DNA of 64,000 nucleotides from Bactrocera neohumeralis (taxonomy: Eukaryota; Arthropoda; Insecta; Diptera; Tephritidae), in contig NC_065923.1 of assembly GCF_024586455.1 (NCBI RefSeq), positions 47,872,264-47,936,263 of the forward strand, in the 5' to 3' direction. The notes under the pieces are model-generated. The model was given only the letters and a program-made list of their open reading frames with translations. It was not told the DNA's origin and ran no database searches. This document shows positions 29,180-42,169 of this stretch, piece by piece. Both the position numbers and the translations under genes were made by a program. Every line of letters begins with the position of its first letter. Position 1 is the stretch's first letter.

Positions 29180-29400
29180 AAGCCATGGCATTGCACTGCG
29201 CCAGCAAGGCAACCACACAAGGACACACTGCCCACACCCAGTTAAAATTGTTACGTTTGCCCACAAGGCAGTCACGCAGCTCAACACACACTTACAGCAC
29301 ACACACATACATACAAACACACACAGGTGCTTATTTGCGCTGCCAAAAGCGCCAAAAACTAGCGAAAAGTGTGCGTTAAGCGGGCGGGGAGGCGGAGCGC
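29180..29400. promoter_or_regulatory. Isolated GC-rich island, possible regulatory element
   Basis: A short stretch with gccatggcattgcactgcgc, CACACA words and a G-rich end (gcgggcggggaggcggagcg) stands in DNA that is otherwise strongly AT-rich for several kb on each side. The gggcgggg core resembles an Sp1/KLF-type GC box. No frame is convincing on either strand. Confidence 0.3.
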
Positions 29401-30540
29401 GTTAGATTGCTTTATGCAGCGTACAATTTCTAGCATTAACTCATTATTATTTACTCTGTAGGCATATATGCATATACAGTTATATAACATGTATTTTAAT
29501 TTGTATGTAATTTTGTATTTTTAAACACATGCACACGCATTCGCATACTTACAGTTAAATCCATAAATATTTTAATAACCCGCATATTCATTTGAATACC
29601 TAGAAATGTTATAAGTTAAGTTTTCATCACCCACATAGCCAATTGTATGTATGTATTTAAAGAAAAAACTAAATAAATAAATAATTAATTACTAGCTACT
29701 TAAATTAAGACTGAACTCAAATGGAAACGAACAGCTTCACGGCAAGCGTATAAAATGCATTGTAAATTTAATTAAGCAAATTAATTTTCTTTCTAAAATT
29801 AATACATATATTATAAGTATACATATATCACTCTTTGCTATTTCTATAAACATTTGCTTTGAAGATTCGTCACTAATTTGCCAAGAAAAAATAAAAATAA
29901 ATTTATTTGCTAATAAAATCAAAATTTTTCATTCAACTTTTGATGAGGTCGCAGTCAAATTGCGCAAATGCATGCAAACTACAGTCATGTGCAAGTACGG
30001 AGGCGATTTTTTTTAACAAACTCGCATTTGGAAACTGCAATTTTTAATGCAAAAATATTCAATGCTATAAGAGTGCTTCTAAAGTGGAGTCAAGTTCTTG
30101 ATAAAATTATATTATTCGGTGAGAATCATGCGCCATTCTATCTAACGCTTTTACCATATTGCACATGACTGTAGGATTCGAAAAAATCTCTTTCTCAAAC
30201 TTACAGTTCGAAAAGTTTTCCCAACCACAAAGAGTTATACACAAAATATTAAAAAAGTTGCTGGAAAATAAGTCTAAAAAATTTATTATATCCAACACCG
30301 TCAAATTCATATTGAAATCAATAATAGATTTTGTATTAAATTTGTTGTTACAGAATGTTGCTAAATATGAACGAAAACTTGTGGCTCAACAACTCGAAAT
30401 CTTAAAATAGTACTAAAATCACTTTGAGGTTAGTAATTTGTCGCTAATAGCCTGAAAATTATTCGAGGAAGGGAAGAACACAACTAAAAGCCCAGTTCAA
30501 TAGCAGAAAGTGAGATTAATATTAAGAATAATGTCACTGA

Positions 30541-30800
30541 ATTGATTAAAGAAATTGTCTCCAAGCCAGCGCAACATGTTGCTGAGTGCTTCTTTTGCAA
30601 CATGTTGCTATAAAAAACACATGAGAAGCACGCTAAACTACAAGCAAGTTCAGAGTAATGTCATTGCATTGATTAAAGAAATTGTCTCCAAGCCAGCGCA
30701 ACATGTTGCAGGCAATATTTTCTTCACATATGCTTCTGAACACTTCTTTTTGCAACATGTTGCTATAAAAAACATATGAGAAATACGTTAAACTACAAGC
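30541..30800. repeat. Two-copy 127-base tandem repeat carrying a 12-bp palindrome
   Basis: attgattaaagaaattgtct-ccaagccagc is repeated at 30541 and 30668. Each unit holds two copies of the perfect palindrome GCAACATGTTGC (30571 and 30597; 30698 and 30752). The second of each pair is followed directly by tataaaaaaca. Confidence 0.85.
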
Positions 30801-31099
30801 AACATTCAATATTTGTTAAAAAAAATCATTATTTGTGCACTTTTACGATATCGCTAGCAACATTTGTTGATTTCTTACAATTTCACTAGCAACATTAGTT
30901 TTTTAGCATAAGCCATACACGACTACTGAAAAGCATGGAAAAATACATATATACATAATATATAGTAGTTATGTGCAAACTCATATTACTTATTAAAATA
31001 AATTGCTGATTTGACCCTTTTGTATTATATGTATAATATGTTGCTGAAGTAATTACTGAAATATGTTTCCCAACATCTATTATACACATGTTGCTAGAA

Positions 31100-32390
31100 A
31101 AGTTAAATATTCAGAATTACGTTGTTAAGAAACCTTCTACAAGGAATGCCAAAAATAGTCCTACATATTTTAGCGACACAGACCATGTTCGAAGGGTGAT
31201 GTTGCGTTCTAGCGATTTGAGACAAAAGCTCTTCTGAAATATGGCTTAAATTAACAGGCTGACTTCAACATTTCGAACTGCAGTTTTCTAATACAAATCT
31301 GGGTCCTATTAGCTTCGCATTTTACATGAAATATGTTTCTGCAAAACAATAATTGCCAGAACTATATCTGATTGTTGGCTTAACTCGACCCATTTTACTT
31401 TTCCATATGAGCGCAGATATTTCATTGATGTGAAATTTTCCAAAAATAAGAGTATATAAAAAAATCTGTTTTTCCTTTTTTTCAATTGTAACTGCTACCA
31501 AATTGTTCGTTTTATTTAGATCCAATTAAATTGCTTAAATACACAAAAAAAAACTATGTAAATAGTTTTCAATAAGTTAACCAATAATTCAGTTCGGACT
31601 TCCTGGTAGTGGTAGTCCAAGTTTAGCTTAATTTTTATATAGATATAACTTAGTTGTAGCCAAAAAAATACAAAAGTAAAAAAACAACAAAAATAAATAA
31701 ATATTCAACAAATTTTTGTGTATCAACCTTTCACAGCGATCTCATAGCAAGATGGCTCTGTTTGAGAAATGGCCTTAAAAAGGCATAAAAGGCGTATAGT
31801 CAAGGGATAAAGAAGCTATAATGATTTTTTTTAATTCAATATACTCTATTTAGAAAAGCAAAATATTAGTTTTTATACTTTTTTATTAGTTTATAAATTT
31901 TTTTTTTTTGAATTTAGCATTTCAAATTAAAAACTCAAATCTGCAGAAATTTTACAAAACAACTTAATACGTCTGCTGTTATGTTTTAAGTGCAAATTTT
32001 ACTTATAAAATTTTAAAAAAATTTTAAAATGTGTTCTTTGAGCAAACATCTTCTTAAAAATCAATTCAAAATTTAGTTTACAGTAGAAAGTTGAAATTGT
32101 ATTTACTCGACTTAAGCTCTGCTAGCTAAAGTCAGTTGAGTTGTATGATTGCTAGTTTTTAAATATTATATTAAAAAAATTATATTTTTTAAATTAAATT
32201 AATCAATATAATATTTTCTGTTTAACATTCATATTTTATTTTTTCTATTTTGTCGTGCATTTCTGCATTTGTTTCTCTCATTTCAGTTTGTCAGATGCGT
32301 ACATTTCTCACAGAGCCAATTTAAAACTTACAACATAAATAGTTTTTTTTACATAATTGTTTTTACTTATTTTTTATGCACTACAATTTA
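31100..32390. other. AT-rich intergenic DNA, no gene seen
   Basis: No coding frame, RNA gene or transposon end is recognised. ctgacttc-aa-atttcgaa-tgcagttttc near 31,260 also occurs near 25,685, suggesting a small dispersed repeat. Confidence 0.35.
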
Positions 32391-32391
32391 C

Positions 32392-32716
32392 TATGTCGTC
32401 ACCTAAAATGCAAAAAAATTTAATCTTTAATTTAAAAAAATTTATCTTAAAAAATAATCGAAAATGGCTATCAGATATAATAACCAATATATAACCATTT
32501 TATAACCAAAACTCAAATTTCGTTTCAATATGAGTGTATGATAACCCATATATAACCATTTTATAACCAAATTGTCTGAGTGTATGATAAACATCTATAA
32601 CCAAAAACTAAATTTCGTTTCACTTTGAGTGATTTCTATTATATCGTTTTTCCTTCGCTTGTAAACTTATGAAAAGTAAAGTTACGTTATTTTCCATTTT
32701 TGATGACGATATGTAA
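32392..32716. mobile_element. MITE-like element, type 1, copy B
   Basis: The left end tatgtcgtcacctaaaatgc and reverse-complemented right end catatcgtcatcaaaaatgg are imperfect terminal inverted repeats. The interior has three ataacc...ataaccattttataacc-type units and ttcgtttca-tatgagtg words, matching copy A at 14966-15236. Confidence 0.65.
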
Positions 32717-32719
32717 CAC

Positions 32720-35060
32720 ACACAATTCAACTAGATATACTTACTATTAAAGCTTTTAGCACCGTTAACACATATTAAAAGCGATACCTTTTTTTTACTT
32801 CTTACTGAATTTATATTTATTATATTTCTAGGCTTTTAACCACAGAATTAATGAAACGTAATTAAAAAAGTAGTTTTGAAATAAAAAAAAGCCTGAGCTA
32901 TCACCAGTTGTCAACTGGCGCCTGTCAGCTAGCATATGACTCATGTCAGCTGTCAGTTTGCATTCTTATTTTCTGACAGTACCCAATAGTATTGATTTAA
33001 GGCACTTACTGTTATTTTTCTACTGCGATGTGAGTAATATTAATGAAATTTTGAAGGAGGTTATACTATATGTGACCTGGTCTACGGAAAGGGGGCTTAG
33101 GTGTCAAAAAAAAGGAGAACAATTAATGAGATAACGAGAAACTGACGATTATTTTTAACAGCTTTGGAATTAAAAAAAAAGTATGCGCTGAACGAAATAT
33201 TACTATCACAATATAATGAATTTATTCTTGTAATTGTTTTTGTCAACATCTTACTTTCTTTTCAACATTTTTCTTGTAAAAATACGGAAATACGGGGTTT
33301 TAAATAAAAATATTAAATGGATGATTTTATTCTTATAATTATTTTTCGTCCTCTTCTCAATATTTATTTTTTTGTAGAAATATAGAAATGCGTATTTTTT
33401 TAAATAAAACATTATTCACCGTCTTAAACAGCATATGTTTTTTCATATAATTTAAAAAAATCTGGTGGAAGATATTTTTAAAGCTAAAATATGCTGTCTA
33501 ACAAATTTTTATGCAACAATGCTACCCTATGGAGAAAAAAATATACAAAAACTAAGTTTCAAAACTTCTTAAAATATTTTTTGAAAAAATATTTTTTGAA
33601 ACACTGGATCTATAATACTTATATATATATATATATATATATCATTTCATATATAATATTTTTCCATATATATTTGTCAGTTCTGCTACACACTACATTC
33701 ACTGTTTATTTTGCTTATATAACATGTAAACTACTTATTATTTTATTTATGCTTTAGTCACTTTTTTCAATATACTCTAGTATTTTAATTATAATAAATT
33801 TTTATTTTAAGCTTTCAAACAAATTATAATATAAATATATTACAATTTAATATTTTTTCACTTAAAAATATATAAAAAAAAATTATTACAAATTAATATT
33901 TGTTTTTCACTGAAAAATAATTTCTGAAATATATATTGTAATAATAAAAATTAATTTTAAATTAATTTTAAAAACCGGCTAGTTGAAAAAGTCGGTATCG
34001 ACTCAGGGCGCCAATTCATAAATGCTTACTGATAACTGCTTCAATACTTGATTCACTTAAGTTCATTGAAAGAATTATATATAATATTAGTCACAAAGGC
34101 AGCAAACACATACTTTGTACATACACACGCATAAAAATGCAGAAATAAGCAGCGGGATTTCAATTTACAATAATATCGAAAATTATAAGAAAATAAATGA
34201 TTAATAAATGTTTGTATATAATGATTTTCATAAATGCATTAAGCGCTATATTCATTTAAATGTGTACAAAAATATTTATATTTTATTAATTTGCTAAAGT
34301 ATGTTCCATGCTCATACAAACGCATACAAACATACATAAGAAATGTATAAATAAAGTAATGGCATATGCATTTGTAAATCGACCTAGATTAAAGCGCATG
34401 AGATTGCATTGAACGAACTCATACATATTCATAATCATAAGTCATTAATCAGTAAGTGTAAAACAATCATAAAAAACAATATGGCATACATATATACATA
34501 TACACAATAAAAAAATGTTAAACAACTCATATGGTGCGTGCAAAAGCAAAAGCAAAAGCAAATCATAAAAGAACGAGATCAAAGCAAGCGTAAATACATG
34601 TATTTACATATATACTATATTATAATACATAGTGATGATATATAAATTTATTTACTTATATACATATACATATACATATATAACATAAGCTTAAAATCAC
34701 TGCAACTCATATAAATACATTCTTGCAAGCGCGTGTTCATAAATATTTTTTGTTATTTCATATACAACAAAAACAATATAAATAAATTGCATAGTTTTAA
34801 GCTTTTCACACTTTGATTTGATTATGTTTGCTATTATTATTTAAAATTTTCACAAAGCCACATTACAATTAAGTTGTTTTTTGTGTGTGTCCATTAACAC
34901 ATTGTAATTAAAGCTTTTTGCATTTGATTAATCAACATTGTAATCGTGCATAAATTAATGATTTTTTACAGTTAGGCAGCGAATTTGTAGTTAAGTTAAT
35001 AAAGATGAACTTAAATGCAGTTTTGCAATTGAATACAAGCACATAATAAATATATGTATG
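32720..35060. other. AT-rich intergenic DNA with an (AT)n microsatellite
   Basis: A pure (AT)n run lies at about 33,619-33,641. 32,890-32,960 is slightly GC-richer (tcaccagttgtcaactggcg, including a short palindrome). No gene seen. Confidence 0.4.
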
Positions 35061-35064
35061 TACA

Positions 35065-35362
35065 TTGGGGCTTCAGTTATTTTCCAAATTGATTTCTTTC
35101 CCGACTCAGTTTTCTTTCAATATTTGCCATTGAACAATTAAAATTACAAACTTGCAAATATCATATTCTACTACAAAATTTAGCAATCTATAAAAAAGAT
35201 CTTAACGACTTTTTCCATAAAACCACTGCTTTGAAAGTTATACGCAGTTAAAGCTGTGCATTGAATCTACTGAGCCCGCCTACAGTAGACCATGGCGTAT
35301 GAGCAACACGACATTTGTAATTCACAAATCGACCTGGGAAATAACGGGCACCCTAATACCTT
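35065..35362. mobile_element. MITE-like element, type 2, copy 2
   Basis: The left end attggggcttcagttatttt and reverse-complemented right end attagggtgcccgttatttc are imperfect terminal inverted repeats. The middle shares blocks with copy 1 at 14330-14700. The frame across 35292-35489 is an artefact. Confidence 0.45.
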
Positions 35363-35936
35363 ATACATTATATATACATATGTATATAAATACATGCATG
35401 TGTGTTTATCAGTATTTATATTATACATTGTAACAAAAAATTACCCGGAAATCCATACAGACGTTTGCACAAATCATAAATGTTCATAAAAATACAAGCA
35501 CACACCGTTTACCATTAACATACACATATACAGTTATATAGTGTTAATTTTTTTCTTATAAATAGCAGTACTTGATAGAAATATTATTATAATTACTATT
35601 ATTTTTTAATTATTTAATAAATAAAATATTTTCTATGTGAAATACACACCACATATATACACTTCATTTTGCAAGTAATAAGAATAAAATAAACACAAAT
35701 TATAAAAAAAACATTGGACCGCTGTTTTTATTTAATTTTTGATTTTGTATTTTCGAATTAGTTTCGTTATAAATTTTTTTTAGTGGGGAGTTAATGCCGC
35801 TCAGCAACAGATAAACATTACCAGCGCAGCACACTAAATCGCTTTTATTAAGTCAATTCAGCGCCTGATTGTATGCTATACTTTTCACTCATGAACCAAA
35901 AAGTAATAATAATTTACGCTCAGCACTTTCAGCAGT

Positions 35937-36370
35937 GTTAAAAAAAATGATCTGTTTTGCAAAAATGTTGCCAGCGACAAGTGTCTACACATTTACAATA
36001 CTTTTTCATGCACGATCTTAGAAACTATAATAATTAACTCTCAGTTTAAGCAATTAAATATTTCAATTATTATTAAATATTATTTGTTGTGCAACAATGT
36101 TGCTAGAAACATGTTTCTATACATATGTCACACTTTTTAAATAATTTCTTAATAATAACTCTGAGTTTCAGCAATTATATATTTTAATTATATGTAAAAT
36201 ATTATTTGTTGTGCAACAATGTTGCCAGAAATATGTTTCCAAACATTTGCCATACTTTTTTATTCATTTCCTTATAATAACTCTCAGTTGCAGCATTTAA
36301 ATATGTTAAACATATTCCTAAAAATTATATGTTGTGCAACATTGTTGCTAGGCACATGTGTCTAAATATT
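35937..36370. repeat. Four diverged tandem units of about 122-132 bases
   Basis: Each unit holds a ttgtgcaacaatgttgc-type imperfect palindrome (35959, 36091, 36213, 36336) followed by (a/g)aaa-a(c)atgt-ttc and later taactct(c/g)agtt--agca. Spacings are 132, 122 and 123 bases. Confidence 0.7.
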
Positions 36371-36379
36371 TATTATTTT

Positions 36380-39300
36380 ATGATTTATTGCATCACGATT
36401 CAATACTCGTCTTCAGTATCGGAATTAATTTTTTCTTCAGCCATTTTTTCTATACCAATTGAGACTGAAAAGTAATGTTAAATGCAATATTGGAATATTA
36501 TTACCAAAAAAAAACAGAAAAGGCCTAAATTTTATGTATCAATTTAGTCACACCTGAATTACTCTTTGCTTCAGAATTCTAGTATGAAATTCTTTAAATC
36601 AACATCAACATTCAAATTAGCCTTCTTATTTAAATATGGCAAGTAATTGTTGCCGCAATATGTTCCTAACACATATTTTTAGTTTACTCTGCATTATTGT
36701 ACACTGTGAATATAGTTTTAGCATTCTTACAATTTAATGCTTAAATGACATACTTTTTTTTAACGAGATTGGTTTCAGTTAGTTTAGATGGCTGATGGAC
36801 TGCTACATGTAATCCTTTGTAAAACCATAGAAAAGAATAACTCCATTAATTTAGATTAGTTTCAGTTAGTTTATCAAATCTAAATTTGAACATTGCTATA
36901 AACATGTATCCCAAATATTGAGGATATATGTTGTTGGCCCTTGAGCCTATTTAATTGATATATTGCTGCTAGGCTAACGAAATTTCAAAATTGTCAAACA
37001 AAATGTTGATAAACAATACGTTGCCAAACCAGAAGTTGCTATCCTATCAAATATTTCCTAACATATTTCAAGAGAACTAGACGCTTTCAAAAATTATATT
37101 TCAAGCATGTTAATCTTACATTTATTGTGCAGTGATACAATAATATATCCAAGTAGATGATAATCTTTCGCAGCATGTTGTCAGAGTTTAGAATTTTAAA
37201 TATTACATATTATTACTTGTCATTTCTAATATACATACATATCGCGATTATACCCTCAGAACACCCAAAATACCAAAATAGTAGTATCCTAAGCACTGTC
37301 TACTTCTCTGTTATTAATAAAAGCGTACAAAGTTTTAATTTCACTGAAATATCAAATGTTGCGCGTTTATTAAAAAATCTTAATAGCTTGTTGCCTCTTC
37401 AAGTAACATTCTGAAAATAAAATAAAAATACATTATTATGCAATTTCGAATTGAATCTGCACATGCATATTGTTCACTTAAAGCACACATGCCATTTTTT
37501 AAAATGTTTCGCAACAAGTTGCCTACTTTTGCCAGCACCTATAAGCAGTCGTAAATTTGTAGCAAGTGTATTCTCTTAAAGTAAAATTATTGTTTAAAGC
37601 TAAAAAATGTATTGAAGAGTTGATTCTTGGATTTATTCGGAATAGCAATTGCCATGCAACATGTTGCCGCAACACTCCAAATGTAAGGTAAACACTTTTC
37701 AAATTTGCTGCACACGAAAAAGAAACGCTTGACTATTCTGCGCTCTCGTTTATTGTAAATCATTAGGAAATACGCTTTGAATATCAGTTTTGTTTGTTTC
37801 AAATGTTGCCGCAACTTTTAAAAATGTTGAATGCACATGCAAAGCGCTGCAAACACTATTGTTAATGGCGAGAGTGTTGAAATATGAAGGTCACCAAATC
37901 AGATTTTGAATATTTTATAACAAGTTTGTTTCTCATAGCTTTTTTATTGTTTGAGTTATTAATTTTTTGTGAGAAATATTACAAAATTCTATTTTTTTGG
38001 AAAAAAAAATTTTAATATTAATAATAAAATTTATTTTTTTTTTCAACTTAGACAACAATTTTTTATAAACAATAAATATATATATATATATAAATCTAAT
38101 GCCACCAATGCATTTCAAGATAATACACACAAATATTTGTCCCTCAAACTTCGAAATCTTACCAACAAAATGTTGTATCTAATGTGTAACTGTTTAAGCA
38201 GGCTTAAGCTTTTCTGGTGTAATTATAATTATGTAATGTAATTATAGATAAGTACTGTGTGTCGTTTTATATAAAATCAAGGTAAATAAATAATAACTGC
38301 ACAGTTATTTTAGAACTTTTTCGTACATACATACACATATATACATATATTATATTATATTATTATAACAAATATCTATTTACAAAACAATTATATAAAT
38401 TAATTATAAAACATAAACCGATATGACAATATTACATACTAATTTTCCAAAGTAGTGAAGACTTACACGTAAATATATGAATATGAAACTTAATCAAACA
38501 TTTTATAGCAATGTAATAGGTAATGCAGCAAGTTAGGAATATTCAAAACACAGGTGACTTGCAGTAAAAAACACAAACAACAAAAACAATTACAGGTATT
38601 TGCCGACTTTTCAATTCTCGATTGCATTAAGTGCTGATTTATTAAGCATATTTTATACCGATTTATTTAGAAACAATATGTAGATACAATAGGTAACAAT
38701 AAATGCAACAACAACAAATTATAAATACACTTAGCATTGTGTATTTTAAATAAAAAAAGGTAAAAGCGAATATTGACAGAAATATTAAACACCCTAGTAT
38801 TTCCAAGGAAACATTTTCTAGTGACTACAACAACAACAACAACTCAACTAATTATTAATTATGCGTAAATGTGTATGTAAATGTAGCGAATTGCAAAGTT
38901 AATTAGCAACAAAAAACGCAAATTCTTGTAGCAACAAAAAAGTATATTTAAATATATAAAAAAAAATATGAAAATTTTAATATTCCAATTACCCATAATA
39001 ATATTACAATTACTATAAAATATACTAGTATATTAATAGATATTTATGTGTGTCTGTATAATAGTTGTTGTGAATATTGATAAACATAAAATGTGCAGCT
39101 AAAAACTTAGGTGAAAACATACTCAAATACAAAAGAACTAAAATAATATAAAAATCAATAAGAAACAAAGCATCCAAAACATTATAAAATAATATAAAAA
39201 TCCATAAGTTTTTTTACAAAATATTTTACATTTCAAATTTTCAAAATAGTGGCAACGGTAGCATAACATGACTAACATACTAAACTGCAAGCTTTTCGCA

Positions 39301-39680
39301 ATTTTCAAATTACGTCTCCGAATCTGGGTATAACCGAAGAAAATTTCATACACACTTTATTTCCAATATTTCAACATAGCTTTAAGCAAGAATTCGTATT
39401 TACAAATACTTATTTTCAAATGTTATGGAAAAATAGTATTTTTGAGTATTAAAATTCACTAACAAAAATTAAAATATGAAAATGATGGTATCTAAGTTGA
39501 AGTGTGGACATGTTTTCCGTAAGAAAATTCTTTATATTTATTTGTTCTAATCAAATTTTTTTTACTAAATTTTGCTGAAAATGTTAATTTGTGCGCAATT
39601 ATGCGGCTAAACTGAGCGTAGAACCTTGTAGCAATACTTTACCATTGTAAATAATTTTTGTAATTTTTCTCGATTTGAAG
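36380..39680. other. AT-rich intergenic DNA with scattered GTTGC/GCAAC palindrome remnants
   Basis: Words such as gttgccgcaat (36,650), gcaacaagttgcc (37,510), GCAACATGTTGC (37,656) and gttgccgcaac (37,805) suggest old copies of the palindromic repeat. An (AT)n run lies near 38,076-38,092. No coding gene seen. Confidence 0.4.
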
Positions 39681-39689
39681 TTTCAACCC

Positions 39690-40240
39690 AAAAATATTGG
39701 AAAATATCTACCTATTAATTATAAATGTTATAGTTCGTCGAAAAATATAGAACAACAGAAAAACAGAAACGAAAGCAGAATTAAAAGCACTTACAAAAGA
39801 AAGAGAAACAGAAAATATTCTGTAACAGTTAATTCAATATTATTCACTGTTACATAGAGTGAGTTTATTTTCTGTTTACATGCTATAACTGATTTTATTT
39901 TATAAAACTATTAACGACTGCAGAAATGGCTCTGTGTATAAATTTTAAAATTATGCCGAATGAATATTTGAAACATATGTACATATATATTGTGCACCAA
40001 AGGTAATTGAAAAGATCAATTATTAATTATTAATGTTAATGTTATAATATGTCGAAAAAAAGTTCAACAAAAACGATAACAGAATTGAAAGCATTTACAA
40101 CAGAAACAGAAAATATTCTGAAACAGATAATTGAATATTATTTTTCTACGTCAAAATGCCGTAATATACTTGTATTACCTCTGCAACACAGAGTCGGTTT
40201 ATTTACAACAGAAACAGAAAATATTCTGTAACAGTTAATT
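39690..40240. repeat. Diverged repeats of an acagaaacagaaaatattctg unit
   Basis: aatgttata----cgtcgaaaaa, a-aacagaaac-a-agcagaatt-aaagca and gaaacagaaaatattctg are shared between 39,720-39,840 and 40,030-40,150. The last word occurs a third time near 40,207. Non-coding. Confidence 0.55.
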
Positions 40241-40439
40241 CAATATATGTATATATTGATACTTCGCCAAATACATACTATCTCTGCTTCTCAGAATCGG
40301 TTTATTTGGAGTTTAGGCACATTATTTGATGACAGCTTATTGTTGTTAAGGCGTTTATCGACTTCAGAAATATTTCTGTATATGAAATTATTCGGCCACA
40401 CACAATTACTATCGTTTTTATGCAAAAGTGAATAATTTG

Positions 40440-42165
40440 GTGCTTTCAGCAATAATTTTATATGAAGCAAGTTAGTTTTCTAGCACACTTGGTATAACTT
40501 TTTCAAAGAAAGTTAATTGTTTTTGATAATTTATAAAAAATAAACGTAGCTATTAATTTGCCAGCACTGTCAAAAAATCTCAAAGAAGCTTTAGAAACAA
40601 ATTAAAAACTTTATAAAATATATATGTATATGTACTATATACTGGAGCTTAAATACTAGCGTAGAGTTTGTAATTGAAAAAGTAGATCTACAACTGTGTT
40701 AAAAAATTATTATTTACAACTTTACTTAAATATTTTCAATTAATAATAATAATAATAGCAGAAAATATTAATAAAAGAACCACATAAAGATGTATGCCAC
40801 CCTTTAGAATTTCAATATAAATCAGCAGCATTCATATATATGTTATATACATATTTATAACAAAAAAAATAATAATATTAAAAAGACATACTTATAGAAA
40901 AGAAAAAATTGTGCTCAGGTTGAAAAATAAAAATAACATAAAGCAAAAATAAAAAAATAAGAAATCATCAAATCAAATCAAGTAACTTCTCTATGTATGT
41001 GTAAATAGCTAGGTGTTTGTACTTATGTGTTTATATTGTAACTGTATGTATATGATTGTAGTGTATTTGAAATATTTACCAGCAATTACAGGTGATTTAA
41101 TTAAAGGCAACTATATATGAATAATAATGGCATAAAATAGCTTAAAAAAACACAATTAAAAAACGTAAAATAAAATATAAAACCACAAAAAATATAAAAC
41201 AACAAATATATTACATGTAAGCGTATAAGTAGAATGCAACCGAAAAAAATAATTACTAATTAAATTCCGCAATTATGTGTCGCAGGGCATTGCAGTTTTA
41301 TTGTGAGATTTTACACTTGATATAATACCAATAATGAATACTAATATGATCTTATGTACACACAAACCTACATACATGTTTGCAATTAACAATACTTGCA
41401 CATAATAAATATTTACATACATACAAACTTTGTGAAATTGAAAGTGAAATAAAAAAATAAACAAAAATGCAACAAAACACACAAACTTGATTGCAAAAAT
41501 TACCAAATTGATAAACAATTAAATGTAATAATTATTGCTAACAAAAACACACATAACTGTAGTTGAAAAAGTACGTACAATTTGTAACGGGCAGCTCGAT
41601 GTTTAATTGAAGTAGTATTTATAACCGAAAACCACACACATACTTACAAACCTAAGCCGACATTATATAAAACTGTGCAATATGATTATAAACAGTTAAT
41701 CGGCGATAGAGATATTGACGAACTCTGCAATATCCATAACTGTGCTTTTAAACCGTAATCCATAAATCCTGCACCAATTTAATATTAATTAAGTGTTCAG
41801 ATTTCAGTTGAATTGAACTGCCAAAAGTAGTAGTTTGTGTAATTTGCTTTCATTCCTCTCTTTTGTCGCTATTTTATGTTTTTAATTTAGTTGTCTCAAA
41901 TTCAAAGGGTCAAAGTTGCTACAGAACGTCCTCAGCGTAGATTAAAACATAGCGAACGAAATTCATTGTTCAACGCTGATTAAAATGACCATCTGTCAAG
42001 CATAACCATTTTGACATTCAAAAATTGTTAGAACTTATTGTAAGCAGTCATTTCATCTGCAGTGTGAACGGTCGAGATTAGTGAAGAGATAAAGTTTGAG
42101 TTTCAACATAGCACCAAAAAAATAATCGCTTCCACAATACACATTTTGTAAATACAAACTAAGTA
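40440..42165. other. AT-rich intergenic DNA, no gene seen
   Basis: Only short simple repeats (TAA and TATATG words). 41,880-42,110 is less AT-rich but shows no frame. Confidence 0.35.
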
Positions 42166-42169
42166 CAGG

